This document shows positions 11,099 through 22,150 of a stretch of DNA of 64,000 nt, piece after piece; the stretch's first letter is position 1, and the number at the start of each line of letters is the position of its first letter. The DNA lies in assembly GCA_001414485.1 (NCBI GenBank), contig LLEY01000016.1, forward strand, positions 248,001 to 312,000. Reading direction: 5' to 3'. A model generated the notes under the pieces. That model was not told the origin of the DNA, did no database searches, and worked only from the letters and a program-made list of their open reading frames with translations. Both the position numbers and the translations under genes were made by a program. This stretch comes from Calycina herbarum (lineage: Eukaryota > Ascomycota > Leotiomycetes > Helotiales > Pezizellaceae).

Positions 11099-11645
11099 TT
11101 ATGCCAAGCTTGCCTTGACCCGGCATCCGCTTGTACTGGCTACAACTAGTGTCACCTCCTGATTCTCTGCTCCAGCGGGAATCCCTTTGTCTTCTGGATG
11201 CAGCTCGAATTCCCGAAACCTTTGCAATATTCTCACAGTCACAAATCCAGCCTCTAATAATGCAAATTCCTCTATGTAATATATATTGGCACAGAATGAA
11301 TTTCGAAAACGAGGGAAAAGAGCTTCTACTTACGTCTTAAACATATTCTGGGGCCCGCGTTGAATGGGAGATATCCATAACCAATATTCTTCAGGTCCAC
11401 TTCATTTTCAACCTCAGGATCCCAGCGCTCCGGTCGAAAATCGTCGGCATCTTCTCCATAAAGCTTTTTCAGTCGGTGCATGACATAAACTGAATACCCG
11501 ACCGCCTCCCCCTTTTTGATCATAAGCGGTCTGGTACCATCTGGACCGCCGCCTGTTGGTAATGTGGTTGTTTTGATGGCGGTTCGGGAATTTATGGGCA
11601 CGGAGGGGTAAAGTCGAAGAACTATCATTGTTAGGTTCTGTGCTA

Positions 11646-11675
11646 TGGTGTTCCGCAATACGAGGTATTGCGCAA
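11646..11675. repeat. Left terminal inverted repeat of the P450-intron transposon
   Basis: Thirty bases identical to the reverse complement of 14204-14233; TA lies immediately outside. Confidence 0.85.
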
Positions 11676-12099
11676 TTAGACTAATCTATTTGGGCAATAA
11701 ATTCTGGATTGCGCAAACCAATAGATGGCCCAAATCGGGTGTCTAATACCGCGATTTTGATCAAATACACTTTTTTCAAAACTCTCTCCACGTCACTCCT
11801 AGCACTTATTTGAGGCTATTCCCACTTTACCTGCCTAATAAAGAATAGTTAAAACTTTTTTAAAACTTAGATATAAGATTAATAGATACCTAGTAGTAAT
11901 ATTTAACTTTCTTTATATTTGCTAAGGTTTTAGAAGTATGTCGGTAGGTGAAAAGTAGGTAAAACAAGGTAGGTTAGTTAAAAAGAGGGAGGTTAGAGAG
12001 GCTAGGAGAACGGCACTTCTCTCTTATCTTACTACTAGGAGTTATTTTATATAGTTAACTAGATCTCTCTTTCTTTTTCTTAAAGAACTAAAGTATTTT

Positions 12100-13420
12100 A
12101 ACCTTATATTTCTATCCTATCTTTACCCCTCTTTTACCCCACTATTATAGACGTTAACGACTCTTACTCTTTACCTTAAGAGGTCTGGTTCGCCCCTCTA
12201 TTCTCCTCTAAGAGCTCTAAACCGTTAAATATCACCTCTTTTAGTGCTTTAGCTAAGTAGGAATTTTACAACTACCTTAAAGCCTCTTCTAATAAGAGAT
12301 ATCTTACTTCTTATAAGCGATTCGAGTACTATGATTAGCTATAAAACCCAAAGTAAGTAGTCTCTTAAGGTCTCTCGATAGTAGAAAGAGTAAGGTAATC
12401 TATAGTAAAGTTTAAAGCTCTTAACAAGTATATACTTGATAATAACTAAGTATATCGTTAACTTAAATCGGTTTATAGAACGGATTATCTAAAGAGATAC
12501 GTAGTTTATATCTATGATACCTTTGATCTTATTACTAGAGTATATCGTAGACTGAAGTATACTAGTAAGTGCCTAACTCTACTTATTCTTATTTAATTAA
12601 CTAATAAACTTAGGTGTAAATAAGACTTATATATGCTATATAGAGTTATATTATAGGATCTTATAGAAAGACGTAGAGTTTATTCTTAAGAGGTATACAT
12701 ACTATGCTCTTATAAGAGCTTCTCGTAAACCGACTATTATCTAGCTAATTACCTTACGCCGTTGCCTTAATAGAGTCTATATAGATCTTATAGACTTTAC
12801 TTCTTAACCTGATCCACTCTTCTTCCTTAGATATAACGAATTATAGAGCTTTAAGTAGATCCTTTAGATCAAAGATCACTTCTTAAGATACGTATAGCTA
12901 TACGCTTTGAAGAATAAGGAGAGTAAGACTATTACCGATGTTATTAGTATATTCTTACTTTACTTTGACTTAATAAAAATTAATCATTTTATAGCCTACT
13001 AGATCTCGAACAACGGTTCCTCTTATAAATTCTATTACAACAACGGTACTAAGTTTAAGAGAGAGCTTATAGTACTATACGAGTTATAAAATCCACCTAT
13101 TACGTAGATTCGCAGTCGTGCCTATTACTCTCAAACCTAGGGGAGTATAGAGAAGGCAAATAGTACATTTAAAGCTCGTCTCTCTACGTTCTATATAGAC
13201 CGAGCTAGCAGCCTCTAGGAGTGGGTTTTACTACTTCTAGAACTTTAAGAAGTTATAAACCTTATACCTACTACTGTACTTCTAGCTCACGTTACTCCTT
13301 TTAAGGCCTGGTTTAGTAGAGAGCCTTACTAGCTTTCTAGTGCTTAGCCTATATACGTATATCTTACCCCTCTTTTTACCTCTCTTTTATTAACTTCTTA
13401 GTAGGCCTGAAAAAGAAGAA
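12100..13420 (+). pseudogene. DDE integrase-like transposase (degraded)
   Basis: Would have cut and joined the transposon ends. Read across RIP stops on the plus strand, the central part shows VYIDLIDF (about 12775-12800), KDHF.RYV.LYALKNKESKT (about 12865-12930), NNGTKFKREL (about 13041-13070) and GSIEKANSTFKARLSTFYID (about 13141-13200), then TPFKAWFSREPY. This is the fold order of retroviral-type integrase cores (D, DNGTxF, E). In the second motif the catalytic aspartate codon now reads Asn, and several TAG/TAA codons interrupt the frame, so it is inactive. The N-terminal part is unclear and my start is approximate. Comparable proteins in fungi and animals are labelled integrase-core or KRBA2-like. 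Confidence 0.65.
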
Positions 13421-13867
13421 GTATTAGATACTAATATAGCTCTAGAGACTGAAGCTCTAATACTTTCTAAGATAGAGAAACGAGTTTCTATAAAGAATAA
13501 ACAAGTAAGAGAGAGAATACTAGTAAAAAACACTCTTGAAGCAGCTGAAGTTTTTGTAAAAGTAGCTATAGTTATACTTCTTATCCCCTTATAACTTCGG
13601 CTAAAGACTGAACTAATATATATGTTCTACTAAGTTAACGATTATTATCCTAGTAGCTACTAATTAACGTGCGAGCATAGACTTTTAAGTAGAAGATATC
13701 AGTACTACGAGCTTAATAGGGAAAATCTCCAACCCTCCTAGTGTATATCCTTCTTTACAAGATCTAATGCACAAAAGCAGCCTAAGGTTAAGCTAGGCGT
13801 GGCGTGGCAACTGACCAATGGGCGTGGAGCACTCTCTAGGATGTAAAGAGTAGGGCGTAAGCGAAAG

Positions 13868-14056
13868 ATGGCGAGAATAAGTGATAATAAGCCTATTGAA
13901 GTGATTATAAGTGATGGAGAGGCTGAAGAGGCGGAAGAAGTAGCTAGAGTAAAGAGAGTAAAGAAGACAACACGTGCGCCTCCTTAAAAGAAGCTAGCTA
14001 AAAAGGGGGGTAGAGGGGGGGCAAGACTAGGGGCTGGTCGTAAGCCGAAAAAGTAA
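13868..14056 (+). pseudogene. Small basic tail ORF inside the transposon, one internal stop
   Basis: Begins with ATG and reads MARISDNKPIEVIISDGEAE, then an acidic/basic mix, one TAA (residue 40) and a Gly/Arg/Lys-rich end GGRGGARLGAGRKPKK. It lies in the un-RIPed right part of the element, downstream of the transposase. It may be the transposase's nuclear-localising or DNA-binding tail, or a separate small protein. Function is not assigned. Confidence 0.4.
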
Positions 14057-14203
14057 GCTGGGAATAGCTTTATTTTTGTATTTAGGAGTTTAAATTTACT
14101 ATATTTTTCTTAGTCTAATTGGGCAATTAGACTAGTAAAAATAATCGCGGAATTACTTAGTCTATTATCCAAATAGATGGAAATTGCGTAAATAGACGTC
14201 TAT

Positions 14204-14233
14204 TTGCGCAATACCTCGTATTGCGGAACACCA
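14204..14233. repeat. Right terminal inverted repeat of the P450-intron transposon
   Basis: Exact inverse of 11646-11675; TA at 14234-14235 outside it. Confidence 0.85.
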
Positions 14234-15328
14234 TAGAACAGTTCGTATCGACACCTACTGGGGTTGTGAAGTTTAGAAGTTCCAACTAACCTTTTTTTAA
14301 AACAAAGCCTAAATATTTCATCTTCTTTAAAACATTCCGGTCTGGCAGCGTTGATGCCCCTCCAACGCCAACGATTGAACCGATTTCCTCGCGAGGTTTT
14401 CTGAGCACCGCTGGATGCTGTGCCAAACGTCGGCTATCTAAAGTCAGCTTGTAATGAAGGTCCGATATATGAAAGTAACCTACAAAGTCCAGGTGAGGCA
14501 ACAGGTCGTTGTACTCTGCCAGCCAACATAACATTCAATAACTGATCGCGCAAGATTTTAGAATCCCGTGTCTCTTTGATCAGGGCATCCAGGAAACTGT
14601 GAGCATGGCCAGGTTTATCCTCCTGGTATTCGGCTAAGAGTGCTTCTTGGATTGCCTCATCGATGAATTGATGTACGATTGAACAATTCTTTCGGAATTC
14701 CTTACCGCCAATCAACCAATACTGGTCTCCTAATCGACCCCGTCGAAACAAATAATCTTGAGATATTCTAAATCCTTCGGAGAACCCCGCTTCCCGAGCC
14801 GTCGACGTATCTTGGGCAGATGTCGCTTGCAACGAATTCATCGACTTCCCAAAAAGGAGGAAAGTGGTAGTATCGAAGGTAAATTGAAAGAATAGGGGTT
14901 GTAGATCAACATATTCCTTGTTTGGTATACAATTAACAAGATGCTCGGTATGTTTCTCGACCTGTGTGAAAATGTTTGCCCGGTTCAGTGAAAACAGGGG
15001 GCGTAACATGTCTTTCCATGGCAATGCATCTTGTGTGAAGATACCATCTCCTAATAGGGGAGCAAAAGTAGGTCTTCGGGCTCCAAGCCCGTACAGCCAA
15101 GTTCCAAGCCGAGTTCTTCAACCAACCACAGCAATCCGGTTGTACAACGTGTCCGACCGAATAGTTGCAGCGAGATTTAAGACCACCCAGGCCCTGCAAA
15201 TGCCCTGGGAACTCCACGAAACCCTGGCGTTTGGCTTGAATTCCCTTGTTTGTGGCTTCTGGGAGCCTTGTCTGTGGGTTCAAGGACAATTTTCGATTGG
15301 ATCTTGACCCTCGTATTTCATTTCGCTA

Positions 15329-15378
15329 CAACTATTAGGTATGACACGTTGTACAACTATTAGGTATGTCACGTTGTA
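15329..15378. repeat. Tandem 25-bp direct duplication
   Basis: Two adjacent 25-bp units (15329-15353, 15354-15378) differing at one base (GACACG versus GTCACG). Recent duplication is likely; no role is apparent. Confidence 0.8.
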
Positions 15379-15891
15379 TGCTTCCCAATCACTTGCAGGA
15401 TAGCAAGGGATTCCAACGAATAGGATCATCTTGTTATTCCCCCCCGAAGACTCGATGGGAATGCGGCGAGGACATATTGACGTTACACAGAGAATATGCA
15501 ATTGCCCACCACACCAGACAATATTTGATTCTTCAGAGGAAGGCCTCCTATCAAAAGCCAGAAGCTATTATAGTCCTTGAGGCAGTGCATCAAATTATCT
15601 TGGAGGATTCTTGTTTGATGTGACCCCATCCAATCAATACCGTGAAGTAATCTTCAACACCTTTCCCGGAAACCACAAGGCCCGATGCATGTCCAATGCT
15701 TACACCTCTATTCTGGTCTGAATTTTATCGCGATACGAAGCTGCTGGCAGTCTTTCAACGAGAAAAAGTTACCAGATTTCCTACCCCGTCATTACGGAGT
15801 CGTGATATCAAAATAAAAAGCAGTAACTCCACCAGCTTGTCTTCGGGTCCACAGTGGATGAGGTATCAAATACGATCATTGATTTGTTTCC

Positions 15892-15899
15892 TATATAAT
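15892..15899 (+). promoter_or_regulatory. TATA-like box just upstream of the NLR start
   Basis: TATATAAT lies 37-44 nt before the chosen ATG at 15936. If it is used, the 5' UTR would be very short. Motif-based only. Confidence 0.35.
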
Positions 15900-15935
15900 A
15901 CAGTCGTCGGTGTTGAGCTCCAGGTATTCGACGCA

Positions 15936-18900
15936 ATGGATCCGTTCTCCGTGGTGGTGGGCGTCGGGTCCTTGATTGAGATGAGTCTTCAACTTGGGAA
16001 GTTCCTGAAAAATGTTTACGAGGCTGCCGCCTCGTTTGAAGGGGAGGTCGGTTCCTTGCTACGGGAGATTCAAGATCTCAGTTCTGTCAACAAATCAATT
16101 GAGAATTTGCATCGAGCAGAAATCGGGGAGTCCAGTGAAAGACAACTTCCGCGTCAGGATTTGGATATATGGCAGAACACAGTGAAAACTTTACAAGAGT
16201 GTTCTGAAACGATCAAGCGACTTCAGAGGCTGTTAGAAGACATAACTGGAAAGGGCGGAGCCAAAGTGACCGGTTGGCGAGATGGGTTTAAGAAGCAGTT
16301 GAGAAAGCAATCCAAGGACGGTGAACTAAAGGATATCCGAATCAAGTTATCAGTGCACCGCGACAGTTTGAATGTGTCACTTACACTCTTAAACTTGTAA
16401 GTCATCGAAACGGGCAAGAGTTTGCATGTGTGAGCTAAATTGTCATAGGATCCACACCCAGAGAGGCTCCAAGGAATCGCAACGATTAGGTTTCCAATTG
16501 CATAAACAAATAGCAGCATTGCATTCGAGGCTTCCCTCATCCGGCCCAGAGACTGTAAGTAGAAAGAGATTGACGGAATGCATATGATAGTGAGTTACTG
16601 ACTTGGTTGATAGTTTTACGAGTCTTTCAACTCGGCTACTGCCGTGGCATCTACACTTCGTCTCAATCAGCATTTCTACACCCCAAGAACCGTCTCAAGC
16701 ATTTATACAGGCAGGAAGATATATCTAGATGGACTCAAGCAGGCTTTTGAAACATCAATTTCATCATCCGAATGTTTTCCCCACTCCCAATCCAGAACAT
16801 CTCTGCATTCCCATGTTTCCAGTCCTTATATCCCTTCCTCAAAGAATGGCGACTCCCCCTCATCAAACAGTCCAAGTACTCCTCAAACTCCTCCCCCAGG
16901 GTATCCGGGGGGAAGTCCTGTTTCAGGGAAGAATTCTCCAATACACAAACGATTTGTTATATTTGGCCTTGGTGGTTCTGGCAAAACTCAATTTTGCTGC
17001 AAGTTCGCGTCCGATAATAAACAACGGTAAACTATCCTACCATTTTTCAATCGCTTCTACAACAAATCTAACAAATTTCTAGATTCTGGGGGGTGTTTAC
17101 CGTTGACGCGAGCTCCACAGGCAGTGCTCAGCAAAGTTTCATAGCGATCGCTAAAGCTTGTGGTACCGATCCTAACGAACGTGCGGCAAGGAGTTTTCTT
17201 TCAAGTAGCGACCGTCCTTGGTTACTTATAATAGATAACGCGGACTATACAAAGCTGGAGATTGACAGGTATTTCCCCGATGGGGAGCATGGTTTGACTC
17301 TCATAACGACTCGAAATCCATCCGTCAAAATGCACAGAACCATAGGCCAGGGCTTTTATCACTTTGACAGACTGAACGACCACGAAGCAAGCGAGCTTCT
17401 TCTCAGAGCCGCTGACAACTTCGACACTCGAACACCGAAAATTAGAAGCTTAGCAACCGCGATAACCAAGAGACTAGGTGCACTCCCCCTTGCTCTCATC
17501 CACGCCGGAAATGCCATCAAAGCAAAATATTGTGAGCTGAGCAATTACATCGCTTACTATGAGCGAAGCTGGCAAATAATTCGCCAAAGCCAGAGAGAAA
17601 CCAAGGAGGATACTGACGAGGAGGACGACGAATACATGAAAGTCTACGCAAGTTACGAGATAGTCTTTCGGGGTTTGGAATCTGTCAACATGCAAAAGTA
17701 TCGAGATGCAGTCCAACTATTGAAACTTTTCTCCTTTTTCCATCACGAAAACATTCCATTCGAACTTCTCACTGCTGCGGTAAGGAATCCCAGGATCCAA
17801 CAGGAGGCAGATGCAAAGGCGACTGCACCTGTCCCAAGAACAGTCGAGCTGCAGCGCACCGGAATCTTCACTGGCGGTTTATCGAAAGCCCTTCAAAGTA
17901 TCTTAGAGACAATTTTAAAGAAGCAGCTGGAAAATCAGAACATTGTCGTTCTACCCACCTTTCTCCGAGACGCGGCTTTGTCGAAATCGCCTGATGATTG
18001 TACCGTCCGCTTGCACAAGGCGCTGTACCTACTAACATAATTATCCTTAGTTACTCATTATGAGGACTCGGACAGCTACTCAATGCATCCTCTGGTTCAT
18101 ATTTGGGTGAGAGAACGGCCCCAGATGACGGCTAGAGCGCAAGCTGTGTGGTGTGAAGCTGCACTGCATACCTTGTCTCGTTGTGTGTTACTTCCGCCGC
18201 TAAATGGGGTTGTTGATCCCCATGGGAACTTAGCAAGAAAGCTCCTCCCACACTTCATCTCCGTGGCGAAGCTTCAACAAAAGATCAAAGAAGAATTTAT
18301 CATCAACCATGAAAAGCGCCGCAGACCGTGGCCTGCACTCGAATCGGGTATCAACCCCTGGAGAGCCATGTTTTTAGCGAAATTGGCAATTGCGTATTCG
18401 GAATGTGGCTATTTTGCGGAGACAGAAGCTTGCCTTCGAATCGTGATGGAGTTCAATTCAAGGTGGCTTGGCCCACATCATCCGAGAACTGAGCGTGTTA
18501 GACTGGCAGTTTCCGATTGTTTGTGGCATCAATGCCGTGTAAATGATGCTGCAATGATTCAAGAGCAGGTTCTCCAAGAAAATCTTACAGTCCTTGGACC
18601 TGATCATCCTCGCACACTTCAACTGATGGATAAGCTTGGCGAAAGTCGTCGCCACCAGGGGCGACTCGCTGAATCCATTGAATTGCTCACGAAAGCGAGA
18701 AATGGTTTGAGCTCCCAACTACCGGATGACAACCCCGCGGTATATCATACATTGGAGCAGTTGGGAGCCACGCTCCGGGCCTGTTTCCGCTTCGAAGATG
18801 CAAAGTGGTACCAAGAGCAAGCTGTATCAGGTATGAAGAAGTGTTTAGGAGACAATCACATGAGTACACTCATCGCAACAGAGGAATTGGCCATTACATA

Positions 18901-19612
18901 CAAGGAACTTGGATGCCAATACATGGACACGAACAAAACGCTGGCACGGAAATATCTTGAAACAGCGCATGCACTTGCACTACTTGTTGTTGAACAACGT
19001 ACAAGTCAACTGGGAGAAAAACAACCACACACTTGGATGGCACAAGGAACGCTGGGAAGAATCAAGGCTGCAATGGGAGACGTCGAGGAAGCTGAAAATA
19101 TTTTCAGCTCCATATTGCCTGTTGCTGTCCGTCACCTTGGGCCGGATCACCTCGGAGTTTTGAGTCATAAAACCCACCATTCGAAAATATTGATTCAGCA
19201 GGAACGTTTTAAGGAAGCGGAAGCTTGCCTCGTCGAAATATGTCCAGCCTCAAAATACAGGATTGCGACTTCCACCGGGGACCATCCCGACCGGTGGGAT
19301 GCGCTGTGGGCGCTTGTTGATTGCTACAAGAAGCAAGGAAAAGTTCACCAAAGTCTCGAAACCTGCAACGATCTTTTAGAAGCTGTGGGGGCTGTTCGAC
19401 ATGGAAAAGAACAAACTGAGATGAGTAGCGTGTTCTGGGAGATGATGCGTGCTAAAAGAGAAGAGTTAGTAGGAATGATAGAGTCAGGGATAGCTGAGAA
19501 ATCGCCAGTTTCAATATACGAGTCTCCTACCGAGATTCAAAGTAAAAGATTGGATTCTAAAGGGGGATTGATACGGGAATCTGGGGGACTGAAATTTCGT
19601 GGTACTTGGTAG
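15936..19612 (+). CDS. Fungal NLR/STAND protein: Helo-like N-terminus, P-loop NTPase, TPR repeats (1152 aa)
   Basis: Candidate intracellular receptor of the NLR type, which in fungi act in non-self recognition and programmed cell death. Five exons: 15936-16396, 16449-16554, 16614-17026, 17083-17999, 18051-19612. They total 3459 nt, all phases agree, and introns of 51-59 nt carry CTAAC-type branch sites. The apparent stop at 18040 lies inside intron 4. Residues 1-155 are helical and start MDPFSVVVGVGSLIEMSL, as in Helo-like/STAND N-terminal domains. FYTPRTVSSIYTGR (210-223) is the usual linker before the NTPase, then a Ser/Pro-rich stretch (236-300). The P-loop is GLGGSGKT (307-314), Walker B LLIID (374-378), the GLPL-like motif LGALPLAL (458-465) and the MHD-equivalent MHPLVH (644-649). 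TPR-like repeats of the LGPDHPRTL type cover about 737-1080. No RIP stops, so probably functional; it ends only 141 bp before a solo LTR. Confidence 0.9.
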
Positions 19613-19753
19613 AGATGCTGTTTGTCGGGTGGTTTCCACTTTCATTTTAAATATTACACGTGACCGCGCAGTTATATTATGAAGAAAATTTGAAAATGAA
19701 ATTTCTATTATAATAAGACAGACAAATCTCTCTATTACTCTGAGTACGTAGAG

Positions 19754-20080
19754 TGTTACGGCGCTGGTCTGTAACCTGGAAGAATACACGTGACGAAGCA
19801 CGTGACCTCGGTAATCACCTCGGGATGTGTAGATCCATGACGAGAGATCTCAGCTACTTACAGCTATGACGAAAGCTATGGCGAGATCTCAGCTATACGT
19901 GATTCTAGCTCTTTATAGCTCGTACGAGATTTCAGCTGCTTACAGCTTATACTTACTTAGCAACCTCTTTTCCCTGGGTATATAACCCGCGTTGCCTTCG
20001 TAGATAGAACTGTAGCTTTAAATTCTCGTATTTACATATATATACTCTTATGCCTTTGCCTTCAGTTGTGGTTCGTAATA
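19754..20080 (+). mobile_element. Solo LTR (327 bp), TSD TAGAG
   Basis: Starts TGTTACGG and ends GTAATA (probably ..AACA before RIP). Both sides carry TAGAG (19749-19753, 20081-20085). A promoter-like GGGTATATAACC lies at about 19976-19987. It shares its start and its 3' third with the LTR at 31716-31949, where the identity includes the 20-base AGAACTGTAGCTTTAAATTC. No matching second LTR is seen downstream in the same orientation, so a solo LTR is the best reading. The first two thirds are un-RIPed, making it the edge of the gene island. Confidence 0.7.
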
Positions 20081-20085
20081 TAGAG

Positions 20086-20959
20086 TATAATACTTTTAGT
20101 TTATCTAGATAGTTTAAGAAACTATAGTTACGTTTTTATAATCTATAATATAGTAAGATATAGTATAATAAGGTTAGATAACTATACTAATTACTTGTTT
20201 ATTTCTATCTTCTCTTATATCTAATCTAAAACATATAAGAAATAACTTATAATAAGTGTTTAGTAATACTCTTTTATAATCTAAATTTTAATAGAAAATA
20301 AAAATATTATTCTATTTTTAGAGAATTAAAGAGATTAGTTGAAAATAGATACTACGTTTATACGTTATTTAGATAAGTATATATTAAGTATTAATACTAA
20401 AAGAAAGTCTCTTTCTATTAAGAATATAAAGTATTATTATTAATAATTAGATTAAATAATAAAGAGTAGAGATAGTAAATTATATTTTAGTATAATAAGT
20501 AAGTCTAGATAGCGTTCTAATAGAATAAGATATAGAATCTAGAAAAGAAGAGAAAGAAAGAAATCTCTAGATTAGCTAGTAGATTCGAGAATCTTATTTA
20601 TTAGAAGTTATATATTATAAACCACGTTTACGTAGTAAGTAGTTCAGACGGCGCTCTAATAGAATAAGATATAAACGTCTAGAAAAGAGAAGGTAACATA
20701 GGAGGGAATTAGTAATATAAAAGACATTTAAGAATTCTAGGATCTTACTATTAGAAAGACTATTAGATATTATATAACTAGATAGATATTAAAGATAGTT
20801 AGTTCAACGACTTCTAAGTTAGAAAGGATTAGAGTAACAGGTACTAATTACTATAATATAAAAGGTTCTATATAAGACTAGTACGTCTACTATTAGATAG
20901 AAGCTTTATACTTAACTTTAGTTATTAATCTTATTATCTTATTTAATATCTTTAATATA
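20086..20959. other. AT-rich leader of the Gypsy block, with an internal duplication
   Basis: RIP-type sequence with no readable gene. An imperfect 55-bp segment at about 20497-20551 recurs at about 20634-20691, sharing TCTAATAGAATAAGATATA. It may be the 5' untranslated region of the Gypsy element that follows. Confidence 0.5.
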
Positions 20960-21279
20960 AGTAACGAGTTTACTTCTAAGTAAACAACCTAGTATATCTA
21001 TGCTTATTACTTATATACTAATCTTTAAGACTTAATTACCTTTGTTTAGTTTATATAGAGTTTTATTACACTTTAAACACCTGCTTAGAAGTTTAGTTAC
21101 TATAGCTCTAGTAACCCTCGCTACTACTACTAGCTTAAATACTAGTTAAACTAACGTTATAAGAATATCTAGAAGTGCTACTAAAGAAACACCTACTAGT
21201 ATATAATTAGCTAGGAATAATAATAATATTAGTATACTAGACGCTCTTAAGCTCTATAAAGTCGAAGTATAAGAAACTT

Positions 21280-22150
21280 AACTTATTCTTTCTTTAAATA
21301 AACATCTACTTTAACTTTAACTTAGATAAATTCGAAGATAATTATAACTCGCGAACTATCTTTACTATCTTCTATCTTAGAGGATTAGTATTAGAATAGG
21401 CTTAGCTATATTTAGAGGACTTCTTTAAGAACGAGGATAAAGATAGAAAGATAGAATTAACTAAGATTATATTTAAATCTTAGAAGAGATTCAAAGTAAC
21501 TATTAGAAAAGTCTTTAGAGACTTCGATATAATCTAAACTACTATATATAAACTTTTGGAATTATACTAAACTAGATTAGTAATAGACTATACTAATAAA
21601 TTCTAATATTATAGAATAAAATCGGGATAGGATACTATTACTCTTATAGAACTCTTTTATAGAGGATTAAAGATATATATTTATAAGAAAATAGCTAAAT
21701 AGAATATATAGTTCTAAACTATTACAAGTATAATTAAGAAGGTTATTTAGTTAGATAACTGTTTATATAAATTCAGAAAGAGTAACTCTAGATATAGAGA
21801 AAAGAGTAAAAGATTAAGAAAGTAGAAATAACTCTATACTAGTAAGTATAGTAAGAAGGTAAACACTATATAAAAAAGAACTTTTCTAGAGAAAGAAGGA
21901 CTTTTCTAGAAAGAGTGAAATCGTCGACGTAAGTAGAATTTATATTATTACTATAGCCTCTCTAGCTATAGAGTAAATAAGTATAGTAAGAAGAAGAACT
22001 CTAAAGAGAAGAGATAGATTAACACTACTATTTAAAAAGAAGTAGCTTTACTTAATTAAATTAAACTTATAGATAATAAGCTTAAGACTAGAGAATATAG
22101 TATATAAATCGAGTATAATAAGAAACTTAAGATATAAACAGAAGTAGTAT
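21280..22150 (+). pseudogene. Gypsy gag (degraded)
   Basis: Capsid-like protein of the Gypsy element. The plus frame reads with TAG/TAA in place of Gln/Trp codons and shows FNFNLDKFEDNYNSRTIFT followed by FYLRGLVLE.A..YLEDFFK, then FKVTIRKVFRDFDII, the usual order of fungal Ty3/Gypsy capsid segments (YLRG.AL.W....L). It ends in a Lys/Arg/Ser-rich stretch. Inactive. Confidence 0.65.

Larger units (their letters stand above)
11646..14233 (+). mobile_element. 2588-bp TIR DNA transposon with retroviral-integrase-like transposase, TA target duplication
   Basis: Perfect 30-bp terminal inverted repeats (11646-11675 and 14204-14233), followed by a second, imperfect inverted block. Each end is flanked by TA (11644-11645 and 14234-14235). 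Each TIR holds a small hairpin GCAATACGAGGTATTGC, and the right end adds the 16-bp palindrome AAATAGACGTCTATTT at about 14189-14204. The core (about 11860-13700) is RIP-degraded, but both ends (11646-11850, 13750-14233) keep CA and TG. A DDE integrase-type transposase is read on the plus strand. Superfamily is unsure: the transposase resembles integrase/KRBA2/Ginger-like proteins, but Ginger elements usually make 4-bp duplications. Confidence 0.8.
11099..15117 (-). pseudogene. Cytochrome P450 pseudogene (alkane/fatty-acid hydroxylase CYP52-like), split by a transposon
   Basis: Haem monooxygenase of the membrane-bound fungal class. Exons I can place: 15117-14484, 14437-14291, 11621-11334, 11271-11099; introns 14483-14438, 14290-11622 (holding the transposon) and 11333-11272. 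All phases agree. Visible motifs: a tract read as LLGDGIFTQDALPWKDMLRP near the start, [63 protein letters not shown] and EFALLEAGFVTVRILQRF. Damage: the N-terminal membrane anchor and about the first 100 residues are not readable (TGA at 15120-15118). The I-helix AGR[DTT] reads AGRVQR because of a short frame slip. The K-helix ExxR glutamate is lysine, and the last glycine of the haem motif CxG is arginine. The CYP family assignment is from motif style only. Confidence 0.8.
15118..15935. other. Region between P450 remnant and NLR gene
   Basis: Contains decayed 5' P450 sequence (frame broken beyond 15117), a tandem 25-bp duplication and the NLR promoter. The open frame at 15696-15935 is just the upstream extension of NLR exon 1 and lacks family similarity, so the NLR start is placed at 15936. 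Confidence 0.5.

Noticed and set aside
18000..18050. Apparent stop codon splitting the NLR into two genes
   Set aside because: GT at 18000, a CTAAC branch site and AG at 18050 define a 51-nt intron that restores the frame between the NTPase and MHPLVH.
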